Shown one piece after another: positions 1-7,045 of a DNA stretch of 7,159 bases. Source of the stretch: UMGS1002 sp964463325 (GTDB lineage Bacteria > Bacillota > Clostridia > Oscillospirales > CAG-272). The translations under genes were made by a program, and so were the position numbers. Each line of letters opens with the position of its first letter. Within the stretch, counting starts at the first letter, position 1. A model generated the notes under the pieces. The model made no database searches and was not told the DNA's origin. It was given only the letters and a program-made list of their open reading frames with translations. The stretch covers positions 1-7,159 of the forward strand of contig CAYXBY010000077.1 in the NCBI GenBank assembly GCA_964463325.1, written 5' to 3'.

Positions 1-624
1 GGTGCGGTCGATGGCGCCGGTGCGCTTGAAGTCGGAGATAAAGAAATCCGCCTCCTCAAACGTGATACCGATAGCCGCGAAGACGACCGCAAATTTTGTC
101 TCCTCGCCGCCGCGCACACGAGCCTGACGCGCTATCTGCGCGGCCAGGTTGGCGTGGGGCAGACCGGAGCCCGAGAAAATGGGCAGCTTCTGACCGCGAA
201 CCAGCGTGTTAAGGCCGTCGATGGTCGAGATGCCCGTCTGAATAAACTCGGACGGATAGTAGCGCGCCGCGGGATTGATGGGCGTGCCGTTGATATCCAT
301 ATATTTTTCAGGCAGCAGGCGTGCGCCGTTGTCTATGGACTCGCCCATGCCGTTGAAAACGCGTCCCAGCATGCCCTGCGACACCGCCAGCTGAACGCCG
401 TGCCCGGTGAAGCGGACCTTGCTGTTAGCCAGGTTGATGCCGGCAGCCGAATCAAACAGCTGTACCAGCACATTGCGCCCGTTGACCTCGAGCACGCGGC
501 AGCGGCGAACCTCGCCACTCGGCAGCTCTATCTCGCCGAGCTCGTCATATTTGACGCCCTCGACCTGGCGCACCAGCATAAGAGGACCTGCAACCTCTTC
601 TATGGTCTTGTATTCTCTTATCAT
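1..624 (-). CDS. ntpB: V-type ATPase subunit B, 5' part (cut by window edge)
   Basis: Non-catalytic nucleotide-binding subunit of the A3B3 head; it alternates with subunit A and helps form the ATP site at the interface. I translated it directly from the minus strand: 208 codons from the ATG at 624 are open to position 1, with no stop. It begins MIREYKTIEEVAGPL, as family members do. An N-terminal beta-barrel covers about residues 1-75. The degenerate P-loop typical of B subunits, SGSGLPHAN, is at 151-159, followed by FAVVFAAIGITFEEADFF at about 178-195, and the visible part ends at IDRT. Full-length homologues are about 460 residues, so roughly 250 residues lie off the left edge. A strong GGAGG precedes the start, and the gene begins 12 bases after ntpA stops, so the two are surely co-transcribed. 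No frameshift or odd residue is seen. Family assignment is very secure. Confidence 0.97.
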   Translation of the reverse strand, partial: MIREYKTIEEVAGPLMLVRQVEGVKYDELGEIELPSGEVRRCRVLEVNGRNVLVQLFDSAAGINLANSKVRFTGHGVQLAVSQGMLGRVFNGMGESIDNGARLLPEKYMDINGTPINPAARYYPSEFIQTGISTIDGLNTLVRGQKLPIFSGSGLPHANLAAQIARQARVRGGEETKFAVVFAAIGITFEEADFFISDFKRTGAIDRT

Positions 625-630
625 TTTGCT

Positions 631-635
631 CCTCC
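631..635 (-). promoter_or_regulatory. Shine-Dalgarno of ntpB
   Basis: On the minus strand the bases before the ATG read AAGGGAGGAGCAAA. GGAGG sits 6 bases from the start and begins just after the ntpA stop codon (637-639). It fixes the ntpB start at 624 and provides efficient initiation in the short gap between the two head subunits. Confidence 0.85.
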
Positions 636-636
636 C

Positions 637-2406
637 TTATTCGGCGCTCTCGGCGACAAGCTGCGCCAGCTGTGCGTCCACCTGCTCGCGGATGATCTCG
701 AGTGCATCGCGATAGCTGTCAGTCGAAAGCTCCTTGGCGCGGCCTATGCGCTCGCGCACGGGCAGCTCGGACACGCGCTGGATGTCAGCTCCGGCGGCGA
801 CGGCCTCTCTGGCCTTGTCCTCAAAGTAGAATATCAGCGCCAGCAGGTCATGCTGCTTCTCGAGCGGACAATAGCTGTCAAATTCGCCCATGGCGTCCTG
901 CTGGAGGAAGTCCTCGCGGATGGAACGCGCCACCTCGAGCGTCAGGCGGTCATCGGCAGACAGTGCGTCGATACCAACCAGCTTGACTATCTCGTCCAGG
1001 CTGCTCTCCTCCTGCAGCGTCTTCATGCAGCGGTCGATGTTGGTGTTCCAGTCGGCAGCCACATTGTCAGCGAACCAGCCCGCCAGGCGGTCGCGGTAAA
1101 GCGAATAGGAATTGAGCCAGTTGATGGCCGGGAAGTGGCGGCGGTAGGCCAGCTGCGAATCCAGTCCCCAGAAGACCTTGACTATGCGCAGCGTCGCCTG
1201 TGTGACCGGCTCGGAAATATCGCCGCCTGCGGGCGAGACGGCACCGATGGCCGACAGTGCGCCCTCCCTTTTGTCGGCGCCGAGGCAAACGACCTTGCCG
1301 GCGCGCTCGTAGAACTGCGCCAGACGCGTGGTAAGGTAGGCGGGATAGCCCTCCTCACCCGGCATTTCCTCAAGTCGGCCGGACATTTCGCGCAGCGCCT
1401 CAGCCCAGCGCGAGGTGGAGTCGGCTATGACGGCGACGGCATAGCCCATGTCTCTGAAATATTCTGCAATGGTTATGCCGGTGTATACCGACGCCTCACG
1501 CGCCGCCACAGGCATATCCGAGGTGTTTGCGATAAGCACAGTTCTCTCCATCAACGACTTGCCCGTTTTTGGGTCGATGATCTCGGGGAACTCACGCAGC
1601 ACGTCGGTCATCTCGTTGCCGCGCTCGCCGCAGCCGATATAGACGACCAGGTCAACGTCGCTCCACTTGGCCAGCTGGTGCTGCACGACCGTCTTACCCG
1701 AGCCGAAGGGGCCGGGGATGCAGGCTGTGCCGCCGCGGGCGATGGGGAAAAGCGAGTCGACATTGCGCTGACCCGTCACCATAGGCTCGACGGGGGGCAG
1801 CTTTTCGGCATAGGGACGCGCCACGCGCACCGGCCACTTTTGCATCAGCGTTATGTCCTCAAGCGTGCCGTCCGCCAGGCGCAGACGACCGATGCGGTCG
1901 GTGACGGTAAAGTCGCCCTCGCGCAGCTCCTCGATGACGCCGCTCTTTTTGGGCGGCACCATGATGAGGTGCTTAATGACCTCCGTCTCCTGCACATAGC
2001 CGTATATATCGCCGCCGCTGACGGTGTCGCCAAACTTGGCCGACGGCACAAAATGCCAGCGACGCTCGCGCTCCAGCGCCGGCTCATCGACGCCGCGCAC
2101 CAGATTTGAGCCTATTTTCTCTCTCATGGTCTCCAGCGGGCGCTGGATACCATCGTAAATATTCTTAACAAGTCCCGGCCCCAGCTCAACGGACAGCGGC
2201 TCGCCTGTTGAGACGACCCTGTCACCGCGGCCGATGCCGGCGGTCTCCTCATATACCTGAATGGAGGCGCGGTCGCCGTGCATCTCGATGATCTCACCGA
2301 TCAGCCGGCTGTCGCCAACGCGCACCACGTCGAACATATTTGCCTCGCGCATGCCCTCGGCGACCACAAGCGGTCCGGAAACCTTTAATATCTTTCCTTC
2401 AACCAT
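637..2406 (-). CDS. ntpA: V-type ATPase catalytic subunit A
   Basis: Catalytic subunit of the soluble V1 head; it hydrolyses or synthesises ATP. The protein has 589 residues, close to the roughly 590 of E. hirae NtpA. The N-terminal beta-barrel (about 1-70) starts GKILKVSGPLVVAEGM. The non-homologous bulge region specific to A subunits lies at about 110-190. The Walker A loop GPFGSGKT is at 232-239, with the catalytic glutamate in GCGERGNEM (E261). Walker B is AVIADS with D329, followed by SRWAEALREMSGRLEEMPG. The conserved VFWGLDSQLAYRRHFPAINW stretch is near 411-430. The C-terminal helical domain ends in ESAE. The P-loop carries Ser236 where yeast Vma1 has its redox-sensitive cysteine, so that switch is absent. 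The start at 2406 matches family N-termini, but its upstream AGAAAGG lies about 14 bases away, a weak ribosome site; coupling to the preceding gene is plausible. No defects are seen. Confidence 0.99.
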   Translation of the reverse strand: MVEGKILKVSGPLVVAEGMREANMFDVVRVGDSRLIGEIIEMHGDRASIQVYEETAGIGRGDRVVSTGEPLSVELGPGLVKNIYDGIQRPLETMREKIGSNLVRGVDEPALERERRWHFVPSAKFGDTVSGGDIYGYVQETEVIKHLIMVPPKKSGVIEELREGDFTVTDRIGRLRLADGTLEDITLMQKWPVRVARPYAEKLPPVEPMVTGQRNVDSLFPIARGGTACIPGPFGSGKTVVQHQLAKWSDVDLVVYIGCGERGNEMTDVLREFPEIIDPKTGKSLMERTVLIANTSDMPVAAREASVYTGITIAEYFRDMGYAVAVIADSTSRWAEALREMSGRLEEMPGEEGYPAYLTTRLAQFYERAGKVVCLGADKREGALSAIGAVSPAGGDISEPVTQATLRIVKVFWGLDSQLAYRRHFPAINWLNSYSLYRDRLAGWFADNVAADWNTNIDRCMKTLQEESSLDEIVKLVGIDALSADDRLTLEVARSIREDFLQQDAMGEFDSYCPLEKQHDLLALIFYFEDKAREAVAAGADIQRVSELPVRERIGRAKELSTDSYRDALEIIREQVDAQLAQLVAESAE

Positions 2407-2430
2407 AATTTTAAGCTACGCCTTTCTGGT

Positions 2431-2751
2431 TTAATTTTTGAATATGATGTCGGCACCCACAGCGCGTTCGACTGCGTTGCGTATTGCGGCCATGCCGTAG
2501 CCTGTGTTCCCGGACTGACCGGGTATCGATATGATAGCGGGCAGCGGCATATCGCGGTAGCGCTCGCAGTCGGCCTCAAGGCCGGCGGCATAGCTCTCCA
2601 CCAGGAAAATGACTGCATATTCCCCGCTCTTGACCAGTCGGTGCAATATCCGGCCGGCCTCCTCGACATCCGCCGCCTCGTGGACGGCAAAGCCGAGTGA
2701 CATAAATCCGAGCACGCTGTCGCGCTCGCCAATAATTCCGATCTTATACAT
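2431..2751 (-). CDS. ntpG: V-type ATPase subunit F (central shaft)
   Basis: Small shaft subunit that binds subunit D in the rotating central stalk (called NtpG in Enterococcus, AtpF or subunit F elsewhere). The product is 106 residues; E. hirae NtpG is about 103. It starts MYKIGIIGERDSVLGFMSLGF, the family's N-terminal pattern, with VIFLVESYA, PAIISIPGQSGNTGYG and a final helix IRNAVERAVGADIIF, consistent with the Rossmann-like alternating fold of subunit F. I chose the ATG at 2751 over a GTG at 2769 in the same frame. GGAGG lies 8 bases before the ATG, none precedes the GTG, and the six extra residues (VTEAGA as codons) have no counterpart in the family as I know it. The gene starts 14 bases after the ntpC stop and ends 24 bases before ntpA. 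Confidence 0.95.
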   Translation of the reverse strand: MYKIGIIGERDSVLGFMSLGFAVHEAADVEEAGRILHRLVKSGEYAVIFLVESYAAGLEADCERYRDMPLPAIISIPGQSGNTGYGMAAIRNAVERAVGADIIFKN

Positions 2752-2759
2752 AGCGCCGG

Positions 2760-2764
2760 CCTCC
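2760..2764 (-). promoter_or_regulatory. Shine-Dalgarno deciding the subunit F start
   Basis: GGAGG on the minus strand lies 8 bases before the ATG at 2751. It lies downstream of the alternative GTG at 2769 (which overlaps the ntpC stop as GTGA), so it can only serve the ATG. This decides the start codon. Confidence 0.8.
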
Positions 2765-2765
2765 G

Positions 2766-3773
2766 TCACACATACATGTCCCGCATACGACTGCGGATAG
2801 TCTCGGCGTCGAGGTGTGCGTCCTTGCCCGCCATTATTATGCGGACGTTTTTGATGCCCAGCTCAAGCCCGGCCAGATAGGCCGTCGCCAGCTCCGCCCC
2901 AAAGGGCAGCCAGCGGACACTGCGTATCAGCTGCATCATGCAGGCATCCGACGCCCTCTCGACCTCGGCCAGTGACGAGCTGACACCGGCTCTGCGGCCA
3001 AGCTCTGCTATCTCACTGCCCGCTATCAGCGCCCAGACCGCCGTCTCGCCCTGCCCTGCGGCATCCGCCCAGCACCGAGGCGCCAGCGTTCCGCCCTCGA
3101 GCAGTGCCTCGTCCAGCAGGCGTCCGACGCTGTCGCCGCCCATGCGGACGACTCGCAGCGCCATGGCGGCGTTGGTCAGGTCGCACAGCCGCTCAACATA
3201 GTGGCGTGCAAAGGGGACGCTCGAGGCGGCAGCCGTTTCGGCCATGTCTGCAAAGCAGGCGCGGTCAAGGATGAGGTCGATGCACTGCGTATTTGAGGTG
3301 CGCAGGCAGGTCTCAAGCGCCTCGGCGGCAGCGGCGGCCATGTGCGGCGGCAGCGGGGAGTAATCCCCGGCCTCGACGGCGTCTGTCAGCGTCTCGAGCG
3401 CCACGCTTCCCGCCCCCGACAGCATGCCGGTGGGCTCGACGCCGCGGACGCGGCATTTGAGCAGCGATTTTATGTTGTTGCAATCGTATTTGTACTGTAG
3501 AAAGCTGACGGCATCGGGGCTCGGCAGCATTTCTCTGACCTCGCGGAAGGCGTCCTCAAGCATGGTCATGATAGACGCCTCGCGATCCACGCGCGCGCCG
3601 CCCATGCCCTCTGTCATAACGATCCTGCACCCAAAATCGCCCAGCGACTCCAAAATGTCCTCAGCCGTGTCAGCGCTGATAAAGCGCTCGCAGGCCTCCG
3701 CGCTCAGCATGCGTGTTTCCATCGCACGTATACGCGCCGAGCTGAACATATACGCGGTATCGTCGTATCTCAT
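2766..3773 (-). CDS. ntpC: V-type ATPase subunit C (AC39/d-type rotor coupler)
   Basis: Homologue of yeast Vma6 (subunit d) and E. hirae NtpC, the funnel-shaped protein seated on the membrane ring that receives the D-F shaft and so couples rotation of V1 to VO. It has 335 residues, about the usual length. The N-terminus has the AC39 signature, YMFSSARIRAMETRML at about residues 8-23. The rest is almost wholly alpha-helical with no membrane segment, including YKYDCNNIKSLLK at about 93-105, a conserved family stretch. A second, related helical block follows (ELGIKNVRIIMAGK near the C-terminus), matching the internal repeat architecture of the family. The start is supported by AGGTGG 5 bases upstream, with a GGAGG further back. 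It sits between ntpE (28-base gap) and ntpG. The sequence is less conserved than A/B, but position and motifs make the assignment firm. Confidence 0.96.
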   Translation of the reverse strand: MRYDDTAYMFSSARIRAMETRMLSAEACERFISADTAEDILESLGDFGCRIVMTEGMGGARVDREASIMTMLEDAFREVREMLPSPDAVSFLQYKYDCNNIKSLLKCRVRGVEPTGMLSGAGSVALETLTDAVEAGDYSPLPPHMAAAAAEALETCLRTSNTQCIDLILDRACFADMAETAAASSVPFARHYVERLCDLTNAAMALRVVRMGGDSVGRLLDEALLEGGTLAPRCWADAAGQGETAVWALIAGSEIAELGRRAGVSSSLAEVERASDACMMQLIRSVRWLPFGAELATAYLAGLELGIKNVRIIMAGKDAHLDAETIRSRMRDMYV

Positions 3774-3778
3774 TTATT

Positions 3779-3791
3779 CCACCTGCCCTCC
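3779..3791 (-). promoter_or_regulatory. Doubled Shine-Dalgarno of ntpC
   Basis: On the minus strand the ntpE-ntpC gap reads GGAGGGCAGGTGG before AATAA and the ATG at 3773. AGGTGG is 5 bases and GGAGG 13 bases from the start. The nearer one has the more usual spacing; which is used cannot be told from sequence. Confidence 0.55.
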
Positions 3792-3801
3792 GTAAGCCTT
3801 A

Positions 3802-4467
3802 TCAGTCGAACAGCGCCGCGCAGACGGCGGCCTCTGTCTCATCCCGCATGCCCCGGAGCAGCATGTCAATGGAGCAATTGAGCTCGACGTCGCCGTAGCG
3901 CAGTATAATGCCGCCGTCAATGGGGGCATCGTCCTCGCTCAGGTGCAGCCGCTCGACTGTTTCGCGGTCCACCCGCCCGGCCAGCCGGTTGCGGACGTCG
4001 TTTATTACATTGCGGCCCAGCTTGGCGCGATCCTCCGCGCACAGCCGCAGCTCATAGCACTCTGCCTCCGTTTCCGTCTCGCCGTAAAGCTCGCGGTTGA
4101 CGCGCTCGGTCTCGAGCTGCTCGCAGAGGGCGTAGCAGGTGAGCTGCACCAGAAAGGCGGTGTAGTCTCCCCGCGACTGACCCAGCAGCTGCTCGCGGGC
4201 GCGGGCATATGCCGCATCGACCAGGCGACTGCGTGCCGCCATGGTAATGGCGCGTTTTTCAAGCGACGCCGCCGATTTGGCGCGCGAGATTATATCCCTG
4301 GCCTCGTGCTCGGCCTCGCTGTTGAGCGCGGAGCAGGTCGCCTCACGACGAGCATCCAGCTCCTCACGCAGCCGGTCGCACTGTGCGCGGGCGGTGTCCA
4401 GCGTGCGGCGGGCGTCGTCCTGCGCATCGGCGAGTATCTTGGAGGTTATTTTATCAAGCCCTGTCAT
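3802..4467 (-). CDS. ntpE: V-type ATPase subunit E (peripheral stalk)
   Basis: Stator subunit that pairs with subunit G to form the outer stalks holding the A3B3 head against rotation. It has 221 residues, typical for the family (about 200). Residues 1 to about 110 form a long charged helix rich in Ala, Arg, Asp and Glu (for example ITSKILADAQDDARRTLDTA), as expected of a right-handed coiled-coil partner. The C-terminal part (about 130-221) is a mixed globular domain with the family hallmark DDAPIDGGIILRYGDVELNCSID, which binds the B-subunit top. The start is the first in-frame ATG, 24 bases after the ntpK stop. Its upstream GAGG is about 14 bases away, a poor ribosome site, so coupling to ntpK translation is possible. 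Several cysteines (CYALC, ECYELRLC) are unremarkable for an anaerobe. No membrane segment or signal peptide is present. Confidence 0.96.
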   Translation of the reverse strand: MTGLDKITSKILADAQDDARRTLDTARAQCDRLREELDARREATCSALNSEAEHEARDIISRAKSAASLEKRAITMAARSRLVDAAYARAREQLLGQSRGDYTAFLVQLTCYALCEQLETERVNRELYGETETEAECYELRLCAEDRAKLGRNVINDVRNRLAGRVDRETVERLHLSEDDAPIDGGIILRYGDVELNCSIDMLLRGMRDETEAAVCAALFD

Positions 4468-4491
4468 GATTCAACTTCAAGCCTCGATCTA

Positions 4492-5058
4492 TCAGCCAAC
4501 AGGGGCGAACAGCACGAGGAAGAGCGAAACGACGAGCGAAAAGATGGCGTACAGCTCGACCAGACCCGCCGAGGTGATAGCCTTACCGCTGGCGTCAGGC
4601 TGCTTTGCCATCAGCGTAATACCGGAGCAGGCGACTCTGCCCTGCTTGAGAGCCGAGAAGTAGCCAACGATAGCGACTGGCAGCGAGGCGAAGACGAAGT
4701 ACATGCCCTGTGCGAAGGTCAGCTCGGGGATCTCGCCGCCGATGAAGCCCAGCTTGATGATCATAACGAAGGCAGTGATGAAGCCGTAAAGACCCTGCGT
4801 GCCCGGCAGCGCCTGAAGAATGACGGCCTTACCGAACAGCGAGGGGTTTTCAGCCATCAGACCCGAAACGGCCTCGCCCGCCTTACCGACGGCCACAGCC
4901 GAGCCGATGCCGGCGACTATCATAGCGATAGCGACGCCCAGCAGCGCCAGGTTAAGGCCCGAGGTGAGCTCTCTGATAAAGTCGGTGAACCCGTACTTAG
5001 CCGCCTCTGCGGCGACCTCACTTGTGGCTGTAAGCACGTTTAGCATAAAATTTCCCAT
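4492..5058 (-). CDS. ntpK: V-type ATPase subunit K (c-ring proteolipid), Na+-type site
   Basis: Membrane rotor subunit; copies form the ring that carries ions across the membrane. It has 188 residues and four membrane helices as two fused hairpins: about 34-58, 76-103, 115-137 and 161-186. Helix 2 has LPGTQGLYGF (84-93), the loop to helix 4 has ALKQGRVA with Q139, and helix 4 has GLVELYAIF with E168, the ion-binding carboxylate. By my hand alignment to E. hirae NtpK, L84, T87, Q88, Y91, Q139 and E168 correspond to L61, T64, Q65, Y68, Q110 and E139, the known Na+ site, so Na+ coupling is likely though not proven. The first hairpin lacks a carboxylate, as in V-type rings. There are about 23 extra N-terminal residues, not hydrophobic enough for a signal peptide, plus about six extra between helices 2 and 3. 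A strong AAGGAG supports this start. Confidence 0.98.
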   Translation of the reverse strand: MGNFMLNVLTATSEVAAEAAKYGFTDFIRELTSGLNLALLGVAIAMIVAGIGSAVAVGKAGEAVSGLMAENPSLFGKAVILQALPGTQGLYGFITAFVMIIKLGFIGGEIPELTFAQGMYFVFASLPVAIVGYFSALKQGRVACSGITLMAKQPDASGKAITSAGLVELYAIFSLVVSLFLVLFAPVG

Positions 5059-5067
5059 TGTTTTTAT

Positions 5068-5073
5068 CTCCTT
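5068..5073 (-). promoter_or_regulatory. Shine-Dalgarno of ntpK
   Basis: The minus strand reads AAAAGGAGATAAAAACA before the ATG at 5058, giving AAGGAG 9 bases from the start in an A-rich, probably unstructured gap. This fits a need for high output of the multi-copy ring subunit, and supports the extended N-terminus rather than an internal start. Confidence 0.8.
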
Positions 5074-5086
5074 TTAATAATTTTAA

Positions 5087-7015
5087 TCAGATTTTGCTGT
5101 TATCGACAGTGTAGCTGTCGGCGGGGGCGACGGGCTTAAAGCGGCGGCCGCCCTCAGTGAAGAATTTACCGAAGAATTCGATATATTGCAGTCGGCTGGT
5201 GTGAACGAACGAGCCGAGAATGTTGATGGCCATATTGAGCGCATGGCCGACGATGAGCACCAGCACCATAGCCACCGTACCGACGGCGCTACCGCCCATA
5301 AGCGTGGCCAGAATGTTGACCACTTGCGCCACGACGGCCGAGGCCAGTCCCAGCGCCATTATGCGCGAGTAGGAGATGAGGTCGGAGGCGAAGTTTATCA
5401 GTCCGTAGAGGCTGTAAAGGCCGCCGCCCAGCTTCATGGCGATGTTTTTGTTTTTGCGTCCCTGCGTCAGCACCATCGCGACGACGCCGGCCAGCGCCAC
5501 CCACTTACCCACGCCGGGCTCCACTGCCAGTGCGCCGATGCCGGCGAACATAAGCCAGAGCGGGACGGTGTCAAGTATGGCGTCGAGCGGATGCCCGTCG
5601 TTCCAGGTGATATACAGCTTAAGCGCCATGCCCGAGACGAGATGTATGCCGCCCATGATGAGCGAATATATCATAAATGTCATGGGATCGACCAGCGGGT
5701 CGACCAGAATTGCCAGCGTGGCGGGCGCCTCGACGCCAAAAATGTTGTTCATCAGCTGAAGTGGCAGGTCACCGAAGTAGCCGCCGAACAGCACGCCCAT
5801 GATTGTGCTGCCGATGCCGCACCAGCCGAACATGAGCAGAAAGCGCTTTGTGCCCTCCTTTGGCTTGAGCAGCGCCACGCCGCCGAAGCAGGCCAGCACC
5901 ATCAGCAGTCCGTAGCCGACGTCGGCAAACATCATGCCGAAAATGAGGCAGTAGAATATCGCCATAGCGAGGGTGGGGTCATATGTGCCGTATTTGGGGT
6001 AGGAATACATGCCGACGACCCATTCAAAGCTGGTTGCGAATTCGTTATTCTTAAGCAGGACAGGCGGATCGTCGTCCTCGGTGGGATCCTCCAGCTCATA
6101 TGCGCACATGTAGCGGTCGAGCAGCTCGCCGACGCGCTCGGCGCGGTCGACCGGCACCCATGCGGTCATGACGGAGCAATATTCAGTCTGCGCCAGCAGC
6201 AGCTTGGTGCGTGCGGCGCACAGCTGGGTCTCGGTGACGTCGCACAGCGTCTCGAGGTCGTCGAGGCTGAGTGCTGTCTGCCGCAGCTCGGCCGTCAGTT
6301 GCACCTCGCGCTCGGCGATGCCGACAAGACCCAGCTCGATATCCGAGCGTTCAACCAGCGCCGACTTTTCAAAGCCCTCGAGCGGGGCGCGGTTAAAGCC
6401 AAGTCGCAGCAGCACGTCGCGCAGCTCGCCTGCGCTCGAGACGTGATAGATGACGACGATATAATGCGTTGTTTTGGCGCTGTGCACCGTCTGCACGACG
6501 GCGCCCGCCTCCCGCAGCTCGGCCAGTGCCTGATCCGGCGTGCGTGTTGAGATGGAGCCCAGCTCAACGCAGGTCGTGGCGGTGCCGTGCTCGCCAAGTG
6601 GGATGTCGAGATTCAGCCAGGGCTCGAGCACTGTCAGGCGCTCCTCGAGCGCACGGCGGCGCACCACCAGCTGTGCCTGCTCGGCCACTATGTCGGCTGT
6701 GCGCTTGACTGCTTCGAGCGCGCGCGAATACCGTCCGTCTGACACAAATTCGTCAAAGTCCAGCTCGCGTCGCCGCGGGAACAGACCCTTGCGCTGCTGC
6801 GAATAGGGGCGCAGCGCCGCCATGGCCGTCCGCGTTTGCTCCAGCTGACTGCCCAGCTGTGCCACCTCGTCCTCGCAGGGCGTGAAGCGCAGTCCCTCTG
6901 CGTCCTCCGCGCGACTGACCTCGACACAGCGCAGCTTTATCAGCCGCTTTATTATCTCATCTACATCTCCACCGGAAGCCAGCAGCGTCAGCTTTTTCAT
7001 TGATACTATTGCCAT
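5087..7015 (-). CDS. ntpI: V-type ATPase subunit I (subunit a, stator channel)
   Basis: Membrane stator that supplies the two ion half-channels next to the K ring. It has 642 residues (E. hirae NtpI is about 660). Residues 1 to about 325 are a soluble, coiled-coil-rich cytoplasmic arm that docks on the peripheral stalks; it begins MAIVSMKKLTLLASGGDVDE, like other NtpI proteins. From about 345 the protein is hydrophobic with roughly seven to eight membrane segments, including AMAIFYCLIFGMMFADVGYG, MFGWCGIGSTIMGVLFGGYFGD, and SDLISYSRIMALGLASAVVA with R551. R551 aligns with the essential channel arginine (yeast Vph1 R735), and R608 in HTSRLQYIEFFGKFF with R799. GGAGG lies 7 bases before the ATG at 7015; an inner ATG at 7000 lacks one. 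It is the first gene of the visible run, 28 bases before ntpK, with the hairpin repeat array immediately upstream. Confidence 0.98.
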   Translation of the reverse strand: MAIVSMKKLTLLASGGDVDEIIKRLIKLRCVEVSRAEDAEGLRFTPCEDEVAQLGSQLEQTRTAMAALRPYSQQRKGLFPRRRELDFDEFVSDGRYSRALEAVKRTADIVAEQAQLVVRRRALEERLTVLEPWLNLDIPLGEHGTATTCVELGSISTRTPDQALAELREAGAVVQTVHSAKTTHYIVVIYHVSSAGELRDVLLRLGFNRAPLEGFEKSALVERSDIELGLVGIAEREVQLTAELRQTALSLDDLETLCDVTETQLCAARTKLLLAQTEYCSVMTAWVPVDRAERVGELLDRYMCAYELEDPTEDDDPPVLLKNNEFATSFEWVVGMYSYPKYGTYDPTLAMAIFYCLIFGMMFADVGYGLLMVLACFGGVALLKPKEGTKRFLLMFGWCGIGSTIMGVLFGGYFGDLPLQLMNNIFGVEAPATLAILVDPLVDPMTFMIYSLIMGGIHLVSGMALKLYITWNDGHPLDAILDTVPLWLMFAGIGALAVEPGVGKWVALAGVVAMVLTQGRKNKNIAMKLGGGLYSLYGLINFASDLISYSRIMALGLASAVVAQVVNILATLMGGSAVGTVAMVLVLIVGHALNMAINILGSFVHTSRLQYIEFFGKFFTEGGRRFKPVAPADSYTVDNSKI

Positions 7016-7022
7016 TTCTGAT

Positions 7023-7027
7023 CCTCC
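7023..7027 (-). promoter_or_regulatory. Shine-Dalgarno of ntpI
   Basis: The minus strand reads CACGGAGGATCAGAA before the ATG at 7015, placing GGAGG 7 bases from the start. It sits in a short AT-rich patch (7028-7045) between the gene and the GC-rich repeats. I see no convincing -35/-10 pair here; a TATTAA in the patch lacks a partner upstream. Confidence 0.85.
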
Positions 7028-7045
7028 GTGATTTTTTTAATATTT

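Noticed and set aside
151..175. Damaged P-loop in subunit B as a sign of a pseudogene
   Set aside because: SGSGLPHAN is the normal degenerate nucleotide-binding loop of V-type B subunits, and the frame is open throughout the visible part.
154..2109. Long open frame of 651 codons on the plus strand opposite ntpA/ntpB
   Set aside because: It is a mirror of the GC-biased codon use of the real genes. The product has no recognisable domain, it spans two genes, and the antisense frame encodes textbook ATPase subunits.
3943..5043. Plus-strand open frame of 366 codons opposite ntpE and ntpK
   Set aside because: Low-complexity, charged translation with no family resemblance, crossing the boundary of two well-supported minus-strand genes. 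It is a shadow frame.
5186..6550. Plus-strand open frame of 454 codons opposite ntpI
   Set aside because: The translation is rich in His, Gln and Asp, a typical artefact of reading the antisense of hydrophobic coding sequence. No motif was found.
7028..7045. Promoter for ntpI in the AT-rich patch
   Set aside because: A TATTAA on the minus strand is the only -10-like match. The expected -35 position falls in GC-rich repeat with no TTGACA-like sequence.
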